NCBI GenBank assembly: GCA_030433395.1
Contig: JAUILX010000013.1
Coordinates: forward strand, 1-13,726
DNA from: Chlamydiia bacterium
Lineage (GTDB): Bacteria; Chlamydiota; Chlamydiia; Chlamydiales; JACKPQ01
Length of the DNA: 13,726 bases
Direction: 5' to 3'
The notes under the pieces: generated by a model
What the model saw: only the letters and a program-made list of their open reading frames with translations
What the model was told of the DNA's origin: nothing
The model's database searches: none
Made by a program: the position numbers and the translations under genes
Shown: one piece after another, positions 5,430 through 11,577 of the stretch
Numbering within the stretch: position 1 is the first letter of the stretch
How the letters are laid out: every line of letters begins with the position of its first letter

Positions 5430-5831
5430 TTAACGTTTTGAGAACTGGAAGCGTTTACGAGCACCAGGTTGGCCGTATTTCTTACGCTCTTTCTTACGAG
5501 GATCGCGCGTAAGAAACCCTTCAGCTTTAAGGTGTGCACGTCTTTCTTCGTCTTCAATAACAAGCGCACGCGCAATGCCAAGACGAGTTGCTTCACTTTG
5601 AGCTTCAATCCCGCCACCTTTCACACGGACGATGATATCATACTGGTCTTTCAGTGCAAGGATGTCAAAAGGTGAAATGATATCTTGACGCTGCTCTGGA
5701 GTAACAAAATATTCTTCGAATGTGCGGTGATTTACATCAATTTTTCCAGATCCCTTACGTAGGCGTACTGAGGAAACGGCTGTCTTGCGGCGACCAACAC
5801 CTAGATGTTCTTGTATTACTTTCTTTGCCAT
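5430..5831 (-). CDS. rpsI: 30S ribosomal protein S9 (uS9)
   Basis: This 133-residue protein has all uS9 landmarks: GVGRRKTAVSSVRL near the start, the central VKGGGIEAQSEATRLGIARAL, LTRDPRKKERKKYG, and the basic tail PGARKRFQFSKR. The final Lys-Arg reaches the P-site tRNA anticodon stem-loop in the 30S subunit. Its ATG lies 5 nt after the rplM stop codon, and the only purine-rich site is a distant GGAA inside the end of rplM, so translation is probably coupled to rplM. rplM-rpsI is the normal bacterial order. Downstream, 5211-5429, I see no strong terminator, only a 5-bp TTGGG/CCCAA stem (5370-5388). The call is certain. Confidence 0.98.
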   Translation of the reverse strand: MAKKVIQEHLGVGRRKTAVSSVRLRKGSGKIDVNHRTFEEYFVTPEQRQDIISPFDILALKDQYDIIVRVKGGGIEAQSEATRLGIARALVIEDEERRAHLKAEGFLTRDPRKKERKKYGQPGARKRFQFSKR

Positions 5832-5836
5832 TGTGC

Positions 5837-6280
5837 TTAAATTCCAATCGGTTGTTGTGCACCCATATCGTGGCTTGAGCCAGTGTAGATGCGTAGTTTT
5901 TTAGCCATTTTTTTGCCAAGTTTTGTCTTTGGCAGCATGCCTTCGACAGCATGGCGGATAATGTAGTCAGGCTTACGAGCTAGCATAGTGCGGTAGGGAA
6001 CTTCACGGAGACCACCCATACTACCTGTATAGTAACGGTAAATCTTATTAGCCTCTTTAGTGCCAGTAACTTTAACTTTGCCAGCATTTAGAATGATCAC
6101 TCCATCGCCGCTATCAACATTAGGTGTGTAGCTGACCTTGTGCTTACCACATAAGATCGTTGCGATCTCAGTCGATAGTCTTCCCAAGGTCTTGCCAGTA
6201 GCGTCGATTGAGTACCAGACAGTTTCTGCCTGAGCTTGCTCTTTAGTGAGATTAACAGTTTGATTGTCTTTCTTGTTCAT
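5837..6280 (-). CDS. rplM: 50S ribosomal protein L13 (uL13)
   Basis: This 147-residue protein has the uL13 motifs in order: WYSIDATGKTLGRLSTEIA, GKHKVSYTPNVDSGDGVIILNA, KVKVTGTK, the Tyr-rich YRYYTGSMGGL, AVEGMLPKTKLGKKM and LRIYTGSSHDMGAQQP. uL13 is an early-assembling protein of the 50S subunit. The frame contains GTG-ATG at 6283-6278; I chose the ATG (6280) because AAGG lies 7 nt before it and only 4 nt before the GTG. The N-terminus has about 20 extra, Asn/Gln-rich residues before the conserved domain. It is the first gene of a two-gene operon with rpsI, transcribed from the promoter at 6306-6334 shared back-to-back with miaB. Confidence 0.97.
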   Translation of the reverse strand: MNKKDNQTVNLTKEQAQAETVWYSIDATGKTLGRLSTEIATILCGKHKVSYTPNVDSGDGVIILNAGKVKVTGTKEANKIYRYYTGSMGGLREVPYRTMLARKPDYIIRHAVEGMLPKTKLGKKMAKKLRIYTGSSHDMGAQQPIGI

Positions 6281-6305
6281 CACGTAACCTTTGTTTTAAA
6301 GATCC

Positions 6306-6358
6306 AGCATATGGCAATTTTCGATTACTTGCAAGCAATTTCTGATTTTCTGTATGCT
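6306..6358. promoter_or_regulatory. Divergent rplM / miaB promoters sharing one palindromic -35 hexamer
   Basis: The palindrome TTGCAA (6329-6334) reads the same on both strands and serves as -35 in each direction. Leftward, 17 nt separate it from AGCATA (6306-6311), which is TATGCT on the minus strand. Rightward, 18 nt separate it from TATGCT (6353-6358). Predicted starts are near 6299 for rplM and near 6365 for miaB. The two -10 elements are identical. Because one -35 serves both, polymerase can occupy only one direction at a time. Confidence 0.55.
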
Positions 6359-6389
6359 GAGCGCTCAAATACCCATTAGGAGCCCCAAT

Positions 6390-7715
6390 ATGCAACGTCA
6401 AATGCCAAAAACTTTTTTTATTCGCACCTACGGCTGCCAGATGAATGAGCTCGATACTGAGATCATGGTCGGCCAACTCACACAAAAAGGATTAAAACAA
6501 GTTTTTGACGAAAAGCAAGCAGATATGATGCTTTTCAATACCTGCTCAATTCGCGACTTGGCAGAGCGAAAAGTGATGGGTAAAATTGGTCAAATCTCCC
6601 GTCGCACTAAAAATCGCCCGATCATCGGCGTGACTGGCTGCATGGCCATGGCCAAAAAAGAGACCCTTTTCCGCAAGTTGCCTCATGTTGACTTTGTTCT
6701 TGGGACTAATAACATAACAGACCTTTCAAACGTCTTAGACGAGGTTATCCATTTAGGTCAAAAATCGATTCGCACAACGGATCAGTTTGAAGAAAACCTT
6801 GATTACCTAGTTGCCAAGCGGGGCGATAAGATCAAAGCCCACGTTTCCATCATCCGCGGCTGCGACAAATTTTGCACCTACTGCGTTGTCCCCTACACCC
6901 GTGGTCAAGAAGTTTCCCGCCCCCTTGAAGACATCAAAGAAGAAGTGCGCATGCTCGCAGACCAGGGGTATAAAGAGATCACTTTGCTCGGTCAAAATGT
7001 CAATAGCTACGGTAAAGATCAGCCTGAGTGGAAAACACTTTTTCACGATCTTCTCTATCACCTCGATGCAATTGACGGAATTGAGCGCATTCGCTTTCTC
7101 ACCTCCCACCCCATCGACATCACCGAAGAGCTCATGCATGCCATTGCCACGCTCCCCTCTCTCTGCGAGTTCGTCCACTTTCCAATTCAAGCAGGCTCAT
7201 CGCGTGTCCTAAAAAAAATGCACCGCATCTACACAAAAGAGCAGTATTTTGAAAAAGTTGAACTTCTTAAAAAAATCGTTCCTAACGTCTCTCTTGGCAC
7301 CGATATCATCGTCGGATTTCCCACCGAGACTGAGGAAGAGTTTTGTGAAACACTCGATGTTTTTAAACAAATACGCTATTCAGTTGCATTTCTTTACACC
7401 TATTCACCCCGCAAAGGCACACCTGCCATGCGCTGGAAAGATGACATTTCTGACGAAGTCAAAAACGATCGCCTCCATCGTCTTATGGATCTTCACAGCT
7501 CCATCGCAGCCGAGCACCGTCAAAAGCTACTCAATACTTCAATTGAGGTCCTCGTAGAGCGGCAAAATAAAGATGGGTATCTGTGTGGACGCACACGCTG
7601 CTGGAAAAAAGTCATTTTCAAAGGGCCAGCATCCCTCATCGGCACCTTGCAAAATGTCCATCTCCACAGCTGCAATCACGAGACCCTTGTTGGAGGGCTA
7701 CACTTAAGTAATTAA
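6390..7715 (+). CDS. miaB: tRNA-2-methylthio-N6-dimethylallyladenosine(37) synthase MiaB
   Basis: MiaB is a radical-SAM enzyme that adds a methylthio group to i6A37 in tRNAs reading UNN codons. The 441-residue product has the N-terminal UPF0004 domain with the three auxiliary-cluster cysteines C16 (TYGCQMN), C52 (FNTCSIR) and C84 (VTGCMA). The radical-SAM motif C158-x3-C162-x2-C165 (GCDKFCTYC) follows, with LLGQNVNSYG and VGFPTETEEEF downstream. A C-terminal TRAM-like domain covers about 375-438. The start at 6390 is preceded by TAGGAG at 7-nt spacing; an in-frame ATG at 6354 overlaps the predicted -10 and lies upstream of the predicted transcript start, so it is excluded. All catalytic cysteines are present and the length is normal. 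It is a single-gene unit divergent from rplM. Confidence 0.96.
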   Translation: MQRQMPKTFFIRTYGCQMNELDTEIMVGQLTQKGLKQVFDEKQADMMLFNTCSIRDLAERKVMGKIGQISRRTKNRPIIGVTGCMAMAKKETLFRKLPHVDFVLGTNNITDLSNVLDEVIHLGQKSIRTTDQFEENLDYLVAKRGDKIKAHVSIIRGCDKFCTYCVVPYTRGQEVSRPLEDIKEEVRMLADQGYKEITLLGQNVNSYGKDQPEWKTLFHDLLYHLDAIDGIERIRFLTSHPIDITEELMHAIATLPSLCEFVHFPIQAGSSRVLKKMHRIYTKEQYFEKVELLKKIVPNVSLGTDIIVGFPTETEEEFCETLDVFKQIRYSVAFLYTYSPRKGTPAMRWKDDISDEVKNDRLHRLMDLHSSIAAEHRQKLLNTSIEVLVERQNKDGYLCGRTRCWKKVIFKGPASLIGTLQNVHLHSCNHETLVGGLHLSN

Positions 7716-7720
7716 ATATT

Positions 7721-7749
7721 TATTGAATAATATTTGAGTTGATTATAAT
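7721..7749 (+). promoter_or_regulatory. Promoter of the 7801 membrane-protein gene
   Basis: A perfect TATAAT stands at 7744-7749. The best -35 candidates are TATTGA (7721-7726) at 17 nt and the better hexamer TTGAAT (7723-7728) at a short 15 nt. An AT-rich inverted repeat at 7714-7735 just after the miaB stop overlaps this region. The predicted start near 7756 leaves a 45-nt leader with AAAGGA before the ATG. Confidence 0.4.
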
Positions 7750-7800
7750 TGCAAAAAACCATAAAATTGGTGCATATCTTTAACCAAACAAAGGATTTTT

Positions 7801-8196
7801 ATGAGTTTACCTTTAAATATGAATTATATCAGTAGTGCTTACGGATGTAGCAAAGAATTTATTCAAAACCACAAATATAAATTAGCTGCCGGTGCTGCTG
7901 GAATCTCAGCTATTGCAATTGCAGCCCTAGCAATTTACTCAGGACGTTTTAGCCTGCCACAAAGCTCAAAAGGCAAAACAGGGTTTATTTTGTCTGCGAG
8001 TACAATCACAGGGGGTTTAGGAGCTATCATAAGTGGTGGCTTTGGTGTTTATAAAGCTTATCAAAAGACTAAATATATGGATGCTCATAAGATTATTTTC
8101 GCAGTTGCAATCTGTGGCGTAGGTGGAGCGGTGGCTGGTGGAGCAGCAGGAGCTGTTCTTGGATCAGTTGGATCTTCCATCCTTCTAAACAGATAA
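7801..8196 (+). CDS. Glycine-rich three-helix membrane protein, inclusion-membrane (Inc)-like
   Basis: This 131-residue protein has a short polar N-terminus (about 1-26) and three long hydrophobic, Gly/Ala-rich segments at about 27-48, 61-87 and 97-128, ending SILLNR. The loops are short and basic (KAYQKTKYMDAHK). There is no cleavable signal peptide. Paired long hydrophobic segments with little else are the hallmark of chlamydial Inc proteins, which are exported by type III secretion into the inclusion membrane, but this has three segments and no recognisable family match. The start is clear: AAAGGA lies 8 nt before the ATG. It has its own TATAAT promoter and a G/C-rich hairpin directly after its stop, so it is a monocistronic unit. 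A holin-like or plain inner-membrane protein is possible. Confidence 0.6.
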   Translation: MSLPLNMNYISSAYGCSKEFIQNHKYKLAAGAAGISAIAIAALAIYSGRFSLPQSSKGKTGFILSASTITGGLGAIISGGFGVYKAYQKTKYMDAHKIIFAVAICGVGGAVAGGAAGAVLGSVGSSILLNR

Positions 8197-8210
8197 TCCG
8201 TTCTAGCATT

Positions 8211-8236
8211 GAGTGCCCCTGTCTTCGGGGGCGCTT
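8211..8236. terminator. Hairpin terminator between convergent genes
   Basis: AGTGCCCC (8212-8219) pairs with GGGGGCGCT (8227-8235), with one T-G wobble and one spare G, around a short loop; TTATTTC follows on the plus strand. It ends the 7801 gene and also sits at the stop codon of the converging racemase-like gene (8235-8237). Its left arm and flank (TTGAGTGCCCCT) are the same as in the hairpin at 8931-8958. Confidence 0.65.
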
Positions 8237-8915
8237 ATTTCATCATAGCTTCTTGAGCTGCAGCCTTAGCTAAAAGCTCAATGGGATCTATAGTCAAAAT
8301 ATCTAGATTGCCGTGATAGGCGCTCACTAATTCAGAACAGGCTAAAAGCATAGCGTCGTATTTAGGGGCGATCCTTCGGATAACGCTATCTAATTCAGCA
8401 CTGACGCTAAATCCTTGGCTGCCCAACGATGTTGCAGACAAGATCTCCTGATTCATGAGTTCCATTGAAATCGAATCCAGCAAATAAGATTTAATATTTT
8501 GCTCTTCCAAAGCACATTGGTATACACCTGAGTTTATGAGCTCCGATGTGCCTAAAATTAACACCTTGCCAATTTTTTGCTTTTTGCATTCCTGCGCCAC
8601 AATCTCAGTTAGGTTAAGAATGGGAATTGGTGATTTTGAACTGACTAAATTAACGACGGACTGCACTGTATTATTTGGAACAATTGCAAAATCAGCTCCG
8701 CAGTCATTTAATTTAGCTAAAGACTTTAGCAGGGGGCGTTCAAAGGCATGATGATTTTTGGAGTCAATGGCTTTTTGATACTCTTCAAAGGGAACTTGGT
8801 GAAGAATGATCTCTGGTGCCTGCAACTGGTAATGAGAAAGAGAATACCCCATAAGCTTTGAAAAGACCCGCTGAGAACCTCCTGCGCAAACTGAAACAAT
8901 ACCCACAACTTTCAT
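8235..8915 (-). CDS. Aspartate/glutamate racemase-family protein with altered first active-site motif
   Basis: This 226-residue protein has the two-lobed Asp/Glu racemase layout, GIVSVCAGGSQRVFSKLM at the N-terminus, VLILGTSELINSGVY at the domain joint, and LACSELV with C193 as the second catalytic cysteine. The first motif, normally PCNT with a catalytic cysteine, reads PNNT (80-83), so Asn81 replaces that cysteine. Cofactor-independent racemases use two residues as acid/base; some family members with one cysteine still work, for instance E. coli YgeA. D-glutamate or D-aspartate supply is possible but not shown; an isomerase or non-racemising role is equally open. No Shine-Dalgarno precedes the ATG at 8915, only ATAAA, and a hairpin ends 16 nt upstream. 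It is last in the minus-strand run after ligA. Confidence 0.75.
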   Translation of the reverse strand: MKVVGIVSVCAGGSQRVFSKLMGYSLSHYQLQAPEIILHQVPFEEYQKAIDSKNHHAFERPLLKSLAKLNDCGADFAIVPNNTVQSVVNLVSSKSPIPILNLTEIVAQECKKQKIGKVLILGTSELINSGVYQCALEEQNIKSYLLDSISMELMNQEILSATSLGSQGFSVSAELDSVIRRIAPKYDAMLLACSELVSAYHGNLDILTIDPIELLAKAAAQEAMMK

Positions 8916-8930
8916 TTTATAACTAGTAGT

Positions 8931-8958
8931 TGAGTGCCCCTATTCTGAGGGGCACTCA
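8931..8958. terminator. Perfect 10-bp hairpin between the membrane-protein gene and the racemase-like gene
   Basis: TGAGTGCCCC (8931-8940) and GGGGCACTCA (8949-8958) pair perfectly around an 8-nt loop. On the plus strand a T-rich run follows, but these T's are the lysine codons of the 8964 gene; on the minus strand, the direction of local transcription, no T-run follows. It may separate the upstream ligA operon from the racemase gene or stabilise the upstream mRNA's 3' end. Confidence 0.55.
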
Positions 8959-8963
8959 TCTTT

Positions 8964-9563
8964 TTATTTTTTCTTTTTCTTAGGTTTTGATGCAGGAGCT
9001 GGTGCTGGGTGTGCAAATTTTGCAATTCCAAGGCCTGCTAAAAACCACATGATGATCGCATCACAAAAAGCAATGATGGTGTAGCCCGCTGGGAATTTAA
9101 ACCAATTCCATAACGGAATAGCTGTAAGAATAGCTATAATTAAGCCAATCACAACAACGGAAAATAATCGCTCACCATAACGGCTATCTGGTTTAAATTC
9201 AGATAAAATATAGCTAATTAAGAATGCCACAACAAATAGTGTTACAAATTGTATGATGATATTGCGCACCATATCAAATTTACCACCTTCAGGTGTCACT
9301 GCTGCAAACATAATTGGGCCACGTGCATAGTTTTTCTTCCACTCGGCCTCCGCTTCTTTGGATTTGCAGTCTCCACAGCAGCCAGGAAGCATGTAAATCC
9401 CCCCACCTTCAACTTGCTCTCGCACAAGATCTGACACTTGCTCACTATCTTTAAATTGCTTGAACTGTGTGTTGTACCACGGCAACACTGTCCACGATAA
9501 CATGCTCCAAACCATGGCAATAACGCCTCCGATTAGCGCACCTAAAAAAATTGATCTTTTCAT
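8964..9563 (-). CDS. Four-helix inner-membrane protein of unknown function with CCxxC loop and lysine tail
   Basis: Not assigned to a named family; its opening (a hydrophobic helix at 5-27 running into MLSWTVLPWYN) resembles widespread uncharacterised proteins. Further membrane segments lie at about 102-123, 132-153 and 158-183. Between helices 1 and 2 is a polar domain of about 70 residues with a GCCGDCK motif (C62, C63, C66), which could bind metal or be redox-active. The C-terminus is an Ala/Pro linker followed by five lysines (PKKKKK), expected on the cytoplasmic side; four helices would put both ends on that side and the cysteine loop outside. GAGGAG precedes the ATG by about 10 nt and the gene starts 16 nt after the ligA stop, so they are probably co-transcribed. 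A hairpin follows at 8931-8958. Confidence 0.75.
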   Translation of the reverse strand: MKRSIFLGALIGGVIAMVWSMLSWTVLPWYNTQFKQFKDSEQVSDLVREQVEGGGIYMLPGCCGDCKSKEAEAEWKKNYARGPIMFAAVTPEGGKFDMVRNIIIQFVTLFVVAFLISYILSEFKPDSRYGERLFSVVVIGLIIAILTAIPLWNWFKFPAGYTIIAFCDAIIMWFLAGLGIAKFAHPAPAPASKPKKKKK

Positions 9564-9579
9564 TTTTTGAAACTCCTCG

Positions 9580-11577
9580 TTAAATTAACTTTTTGAATTC
9601 TGCCTCATGGATGCATTTTACACCAAGCTTTTTTGCTTTTTCGTATTTTGATCCTGGGTCTTCACCGACTAAAACATAGTCGGTTTTTTGACTTACTGAA
9701 GACGATACCCTGCCGCCTCTCTCTTTGATGAGCTCTGCAGCTTCGCTGCGTGTATAGCTTTCTAAACCGCCTGTGAGCACAAATGTTCTGCCTTCAAATG
9801 CATGCCCTTTTTTCTTTGTAGCTGCAGCTACGCTCGGATGAACGCCGAGCTCGGTGAGCTCTTTAACTTCTAGGCAATGGTGGCTGTCTTTAAAGAAGTC
9901 CACAACTGATTGCGCACCTTTTTCTCCGACGCCATCGATCTTACAAAGTGTTTCATAATCCATTTTCATGGCACCTTCAAGAGACCCGGCTTCTTGCGCA
10001 ATGAGCTCTGCTGTACCTGCCCCAATATATTTGATGCCAATGGCGAGCAGAAAACGGGCCAACGTTGTCTCTTTTGAGGCATTAATGCTTGCAAGAAGAT
10101 TTTCAACTGATTTTTCTTGAAATCCTTCAACGTTTTCTAGGTCTTCTTTTGTAAGGCGATAAATGTCTGATAGGCTTTGTAAAAAGCCTGCGGCATTGAG
10201 CTTTTCAATAACTTTAGGTCCCATGTGGTCGATGTCCATAGCGTTTTTGGAAACAAAAAACTCAAAACGGCGCAGGTTTTGCGCTGGACACTCTTTTTTG
10301 TTTGGACAACGCACAGCTACCTCACCCTCAGCGCGCTCAACAATGGAGCCACATGCAGGACAATTGTTTGGCATTTTCCATGTCTTGAAATGCCCAGAGC
10401 GTTTGGACTTGACAACTGAGACGACTTTGGGAATAACATCGCCCCCTTTTTCGATGATCACGGTATCGCCAATCCGAAAATCTTTGCGCTCGATCTCTTG
10501 CTCGTTGTGGAGTGTTGCGCGTGAAATGGTACTGCCGGCTACTAAAACGGGTTTGAGCTCTGCAACAGGAGTTAAAACGCCTGTACGGCCAACTTGAACA
10601 GTGATATCTTTAATCACAGTGATCTCTTGCTCAGGTGCAAATTTATAAGCCACAGCCCAGCGGGGTGACTTACCAGTAACTCCCAAGCGATCGTGATTTT
10701 TTAGTGCATCGACTTTGATGACAATCCCATCGATTTCATACGACATCTTCTGCCGCTCTTTTTCAATGCGCTCTGCAAAGTTTAAAATCTCTTCGGTTGA
10801 TTTTGCAATCCCGTAGTGCTTTTCGCTAAAGGTTGGCAGCCCCATTTTTTTTAGATACGTGTGAATTGCGCTTTGCTCTACGATATCAGCTGATCGTGGA
10901 TCAGGAATCCCATAACAGATAATATCAAGCTTTCTTTTAGCGCACAGGTTTGAATCCAAAAGTTTTAGCGATCCTGCTGCTGCATTGCGAGGATTAGCGT
11001 AAAGATCATCTCCAGCTTCTTCTTTTTCTTTATTAAGGGCATGAAAAACGCTCTTTGGCATAAAAACTTCAGCTCGCACTTCGAGCTCTTTTGGAGGATG
11101 TGCTCCTTTAAGCTGGTGGGGAAGGGAAGCAATTGTCATGATGTTTTGTGTTACATCATCGCCTTTTTTGCCATCTCCACGGGTCACTGCTCGTTTTAGC
11201 TGACCCTTTTCATAAAGCAGCGATATTGCTGTCCCATCCATTTTCAGCTCCATGCACATTTTGAAATGCTCAGCCCCTAACAGTTTTTGCACGCGTTTGA
11301 CCCAGTCTTCGACCTCTTCTGGCGAATAGGTATTGGCAAGAGAGAGCATGGGGAATTTGTGGCTCACATGTTTAAAGCCTTTTGTTGTGCGCTCGCCTAC
11401 TTGTTTTGTTGGCGAGGTATCAAAAGCCCACTCGGGATGCTCTTTTTCAATTTTTTTGGCTTTTAAAACAAGCTGATCATATTCGTAATCAGAGATGCGT
11501 GGCTTAGTTTGCTCAAAGTAGTACTCATCATGCTTTGCAATGGTTTCAAGCAGTTTTAGATAGTCTTTTTTCTTCAT
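9580..11577 (-). CDS. ligA: NAD-dependent DNA ligase LigA
   Basis: LigA seals nicks in duplex DNA in replication and repair, using NAD+. The 665-residue protein is complete: N-terminal Ia region with HDEYYFEQTKPRISDYEYDQL (about 16-36), and adenylation motif ELKMDG with the AMP-accepting Lys112. It continues with RGDGKKGDDVTQN (133-145), NPRNAAAGSL (195-204), EIDGIVIKVD (281-290) and an OB fold with GRTGVLTPVAEL (330-341). The zinc finger is C406, C409, C424 and C430. The helix-hairpin-helix region has IDHMGPKVIEKL and IKYIGAGTA, and the BRCT domain covers about 588-665 (FVLTGGLESYTRSEA). The ATG at 11577 lies inside glgB, giving a 32-nt overlap, and has no good Shine-Dalgarno, so translation is probably coupled to glgB. 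The length is typical and nothing is missing. Confidence 0.97.
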   Translation of the reverse strand: MKKKDYLKLLETIAKHDEYYFEQTKPRISDYEYDQLVLKAKKIEKEHPEWAFDTSPTKQVGERTTKGFKHVSHKFPMLSLANTYSPEEVEDWVKRVQKLLGAEHFKMCMELKMDGTAISLLYEKGQLKRAVTRGDGKKGDDVTQNIMTIASLPHQLKGAHPPKELEVRAEVFMPKSVFHALNKEKEEAGDDLYANPRNAAAGSLKLLDSNLCAKRKLDIICYGIPDPRSADIVEQSAIHTYLKKMGLPTFSEKHYGIAKSTEEILNFAERIEKERQKMSYEIDGIVIKVDALKNHDRLGVTGKSPRWAVAYKFAPEQEITVIKDITVQVGRTGVLTPVAELKPVLVAGSTISRATLHNEQEIERKDFRIGDTVIIEKGGDVIPKVVSVVKSKRSGHFKTWKMPNNCPACGSIVERAEGEVAVRCPNKKECPAQNLRRFEFFVSKNAMDIDHMGPKVIEKLNAAGFLQSLSDIYRLTKEDLENVEGFQEKSVENLLASINASKETTLARFLLAIGIKYIGAGTAELIAQEAGSLEGAMKMDYETLCKIDGVGEKGAQSVVDFFKDSHHCLEVKELTELGVHPSVAAATKKKGHAFEGRTFVLTGGLESYTRSEAAELIKERGGRVSSSVSQKTDYVLVGEDPGSKYEKAKKLGVKCIHEAEFKKLI

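Noticed and set aside
6807..7212. Frames on both strands inside miaB (127 and 133 codons)
   Set aside because: Shadows of the well-conserved radical-SAM domain of MiaB.
7714..7735. AAATATT/AATATTT hairpin after miaB as terminator
   Set aside because: All A/T pairs with an 8-nt loop; too weak, and it overlaps the promoter of the next gene.
10163..10597. Plus-strand frame of 144 codons inside ligA
   Set aside because: Lies over the OB fold, zinc finger and helix-hairpin-helix start of LigA; only the minus strand is coding.
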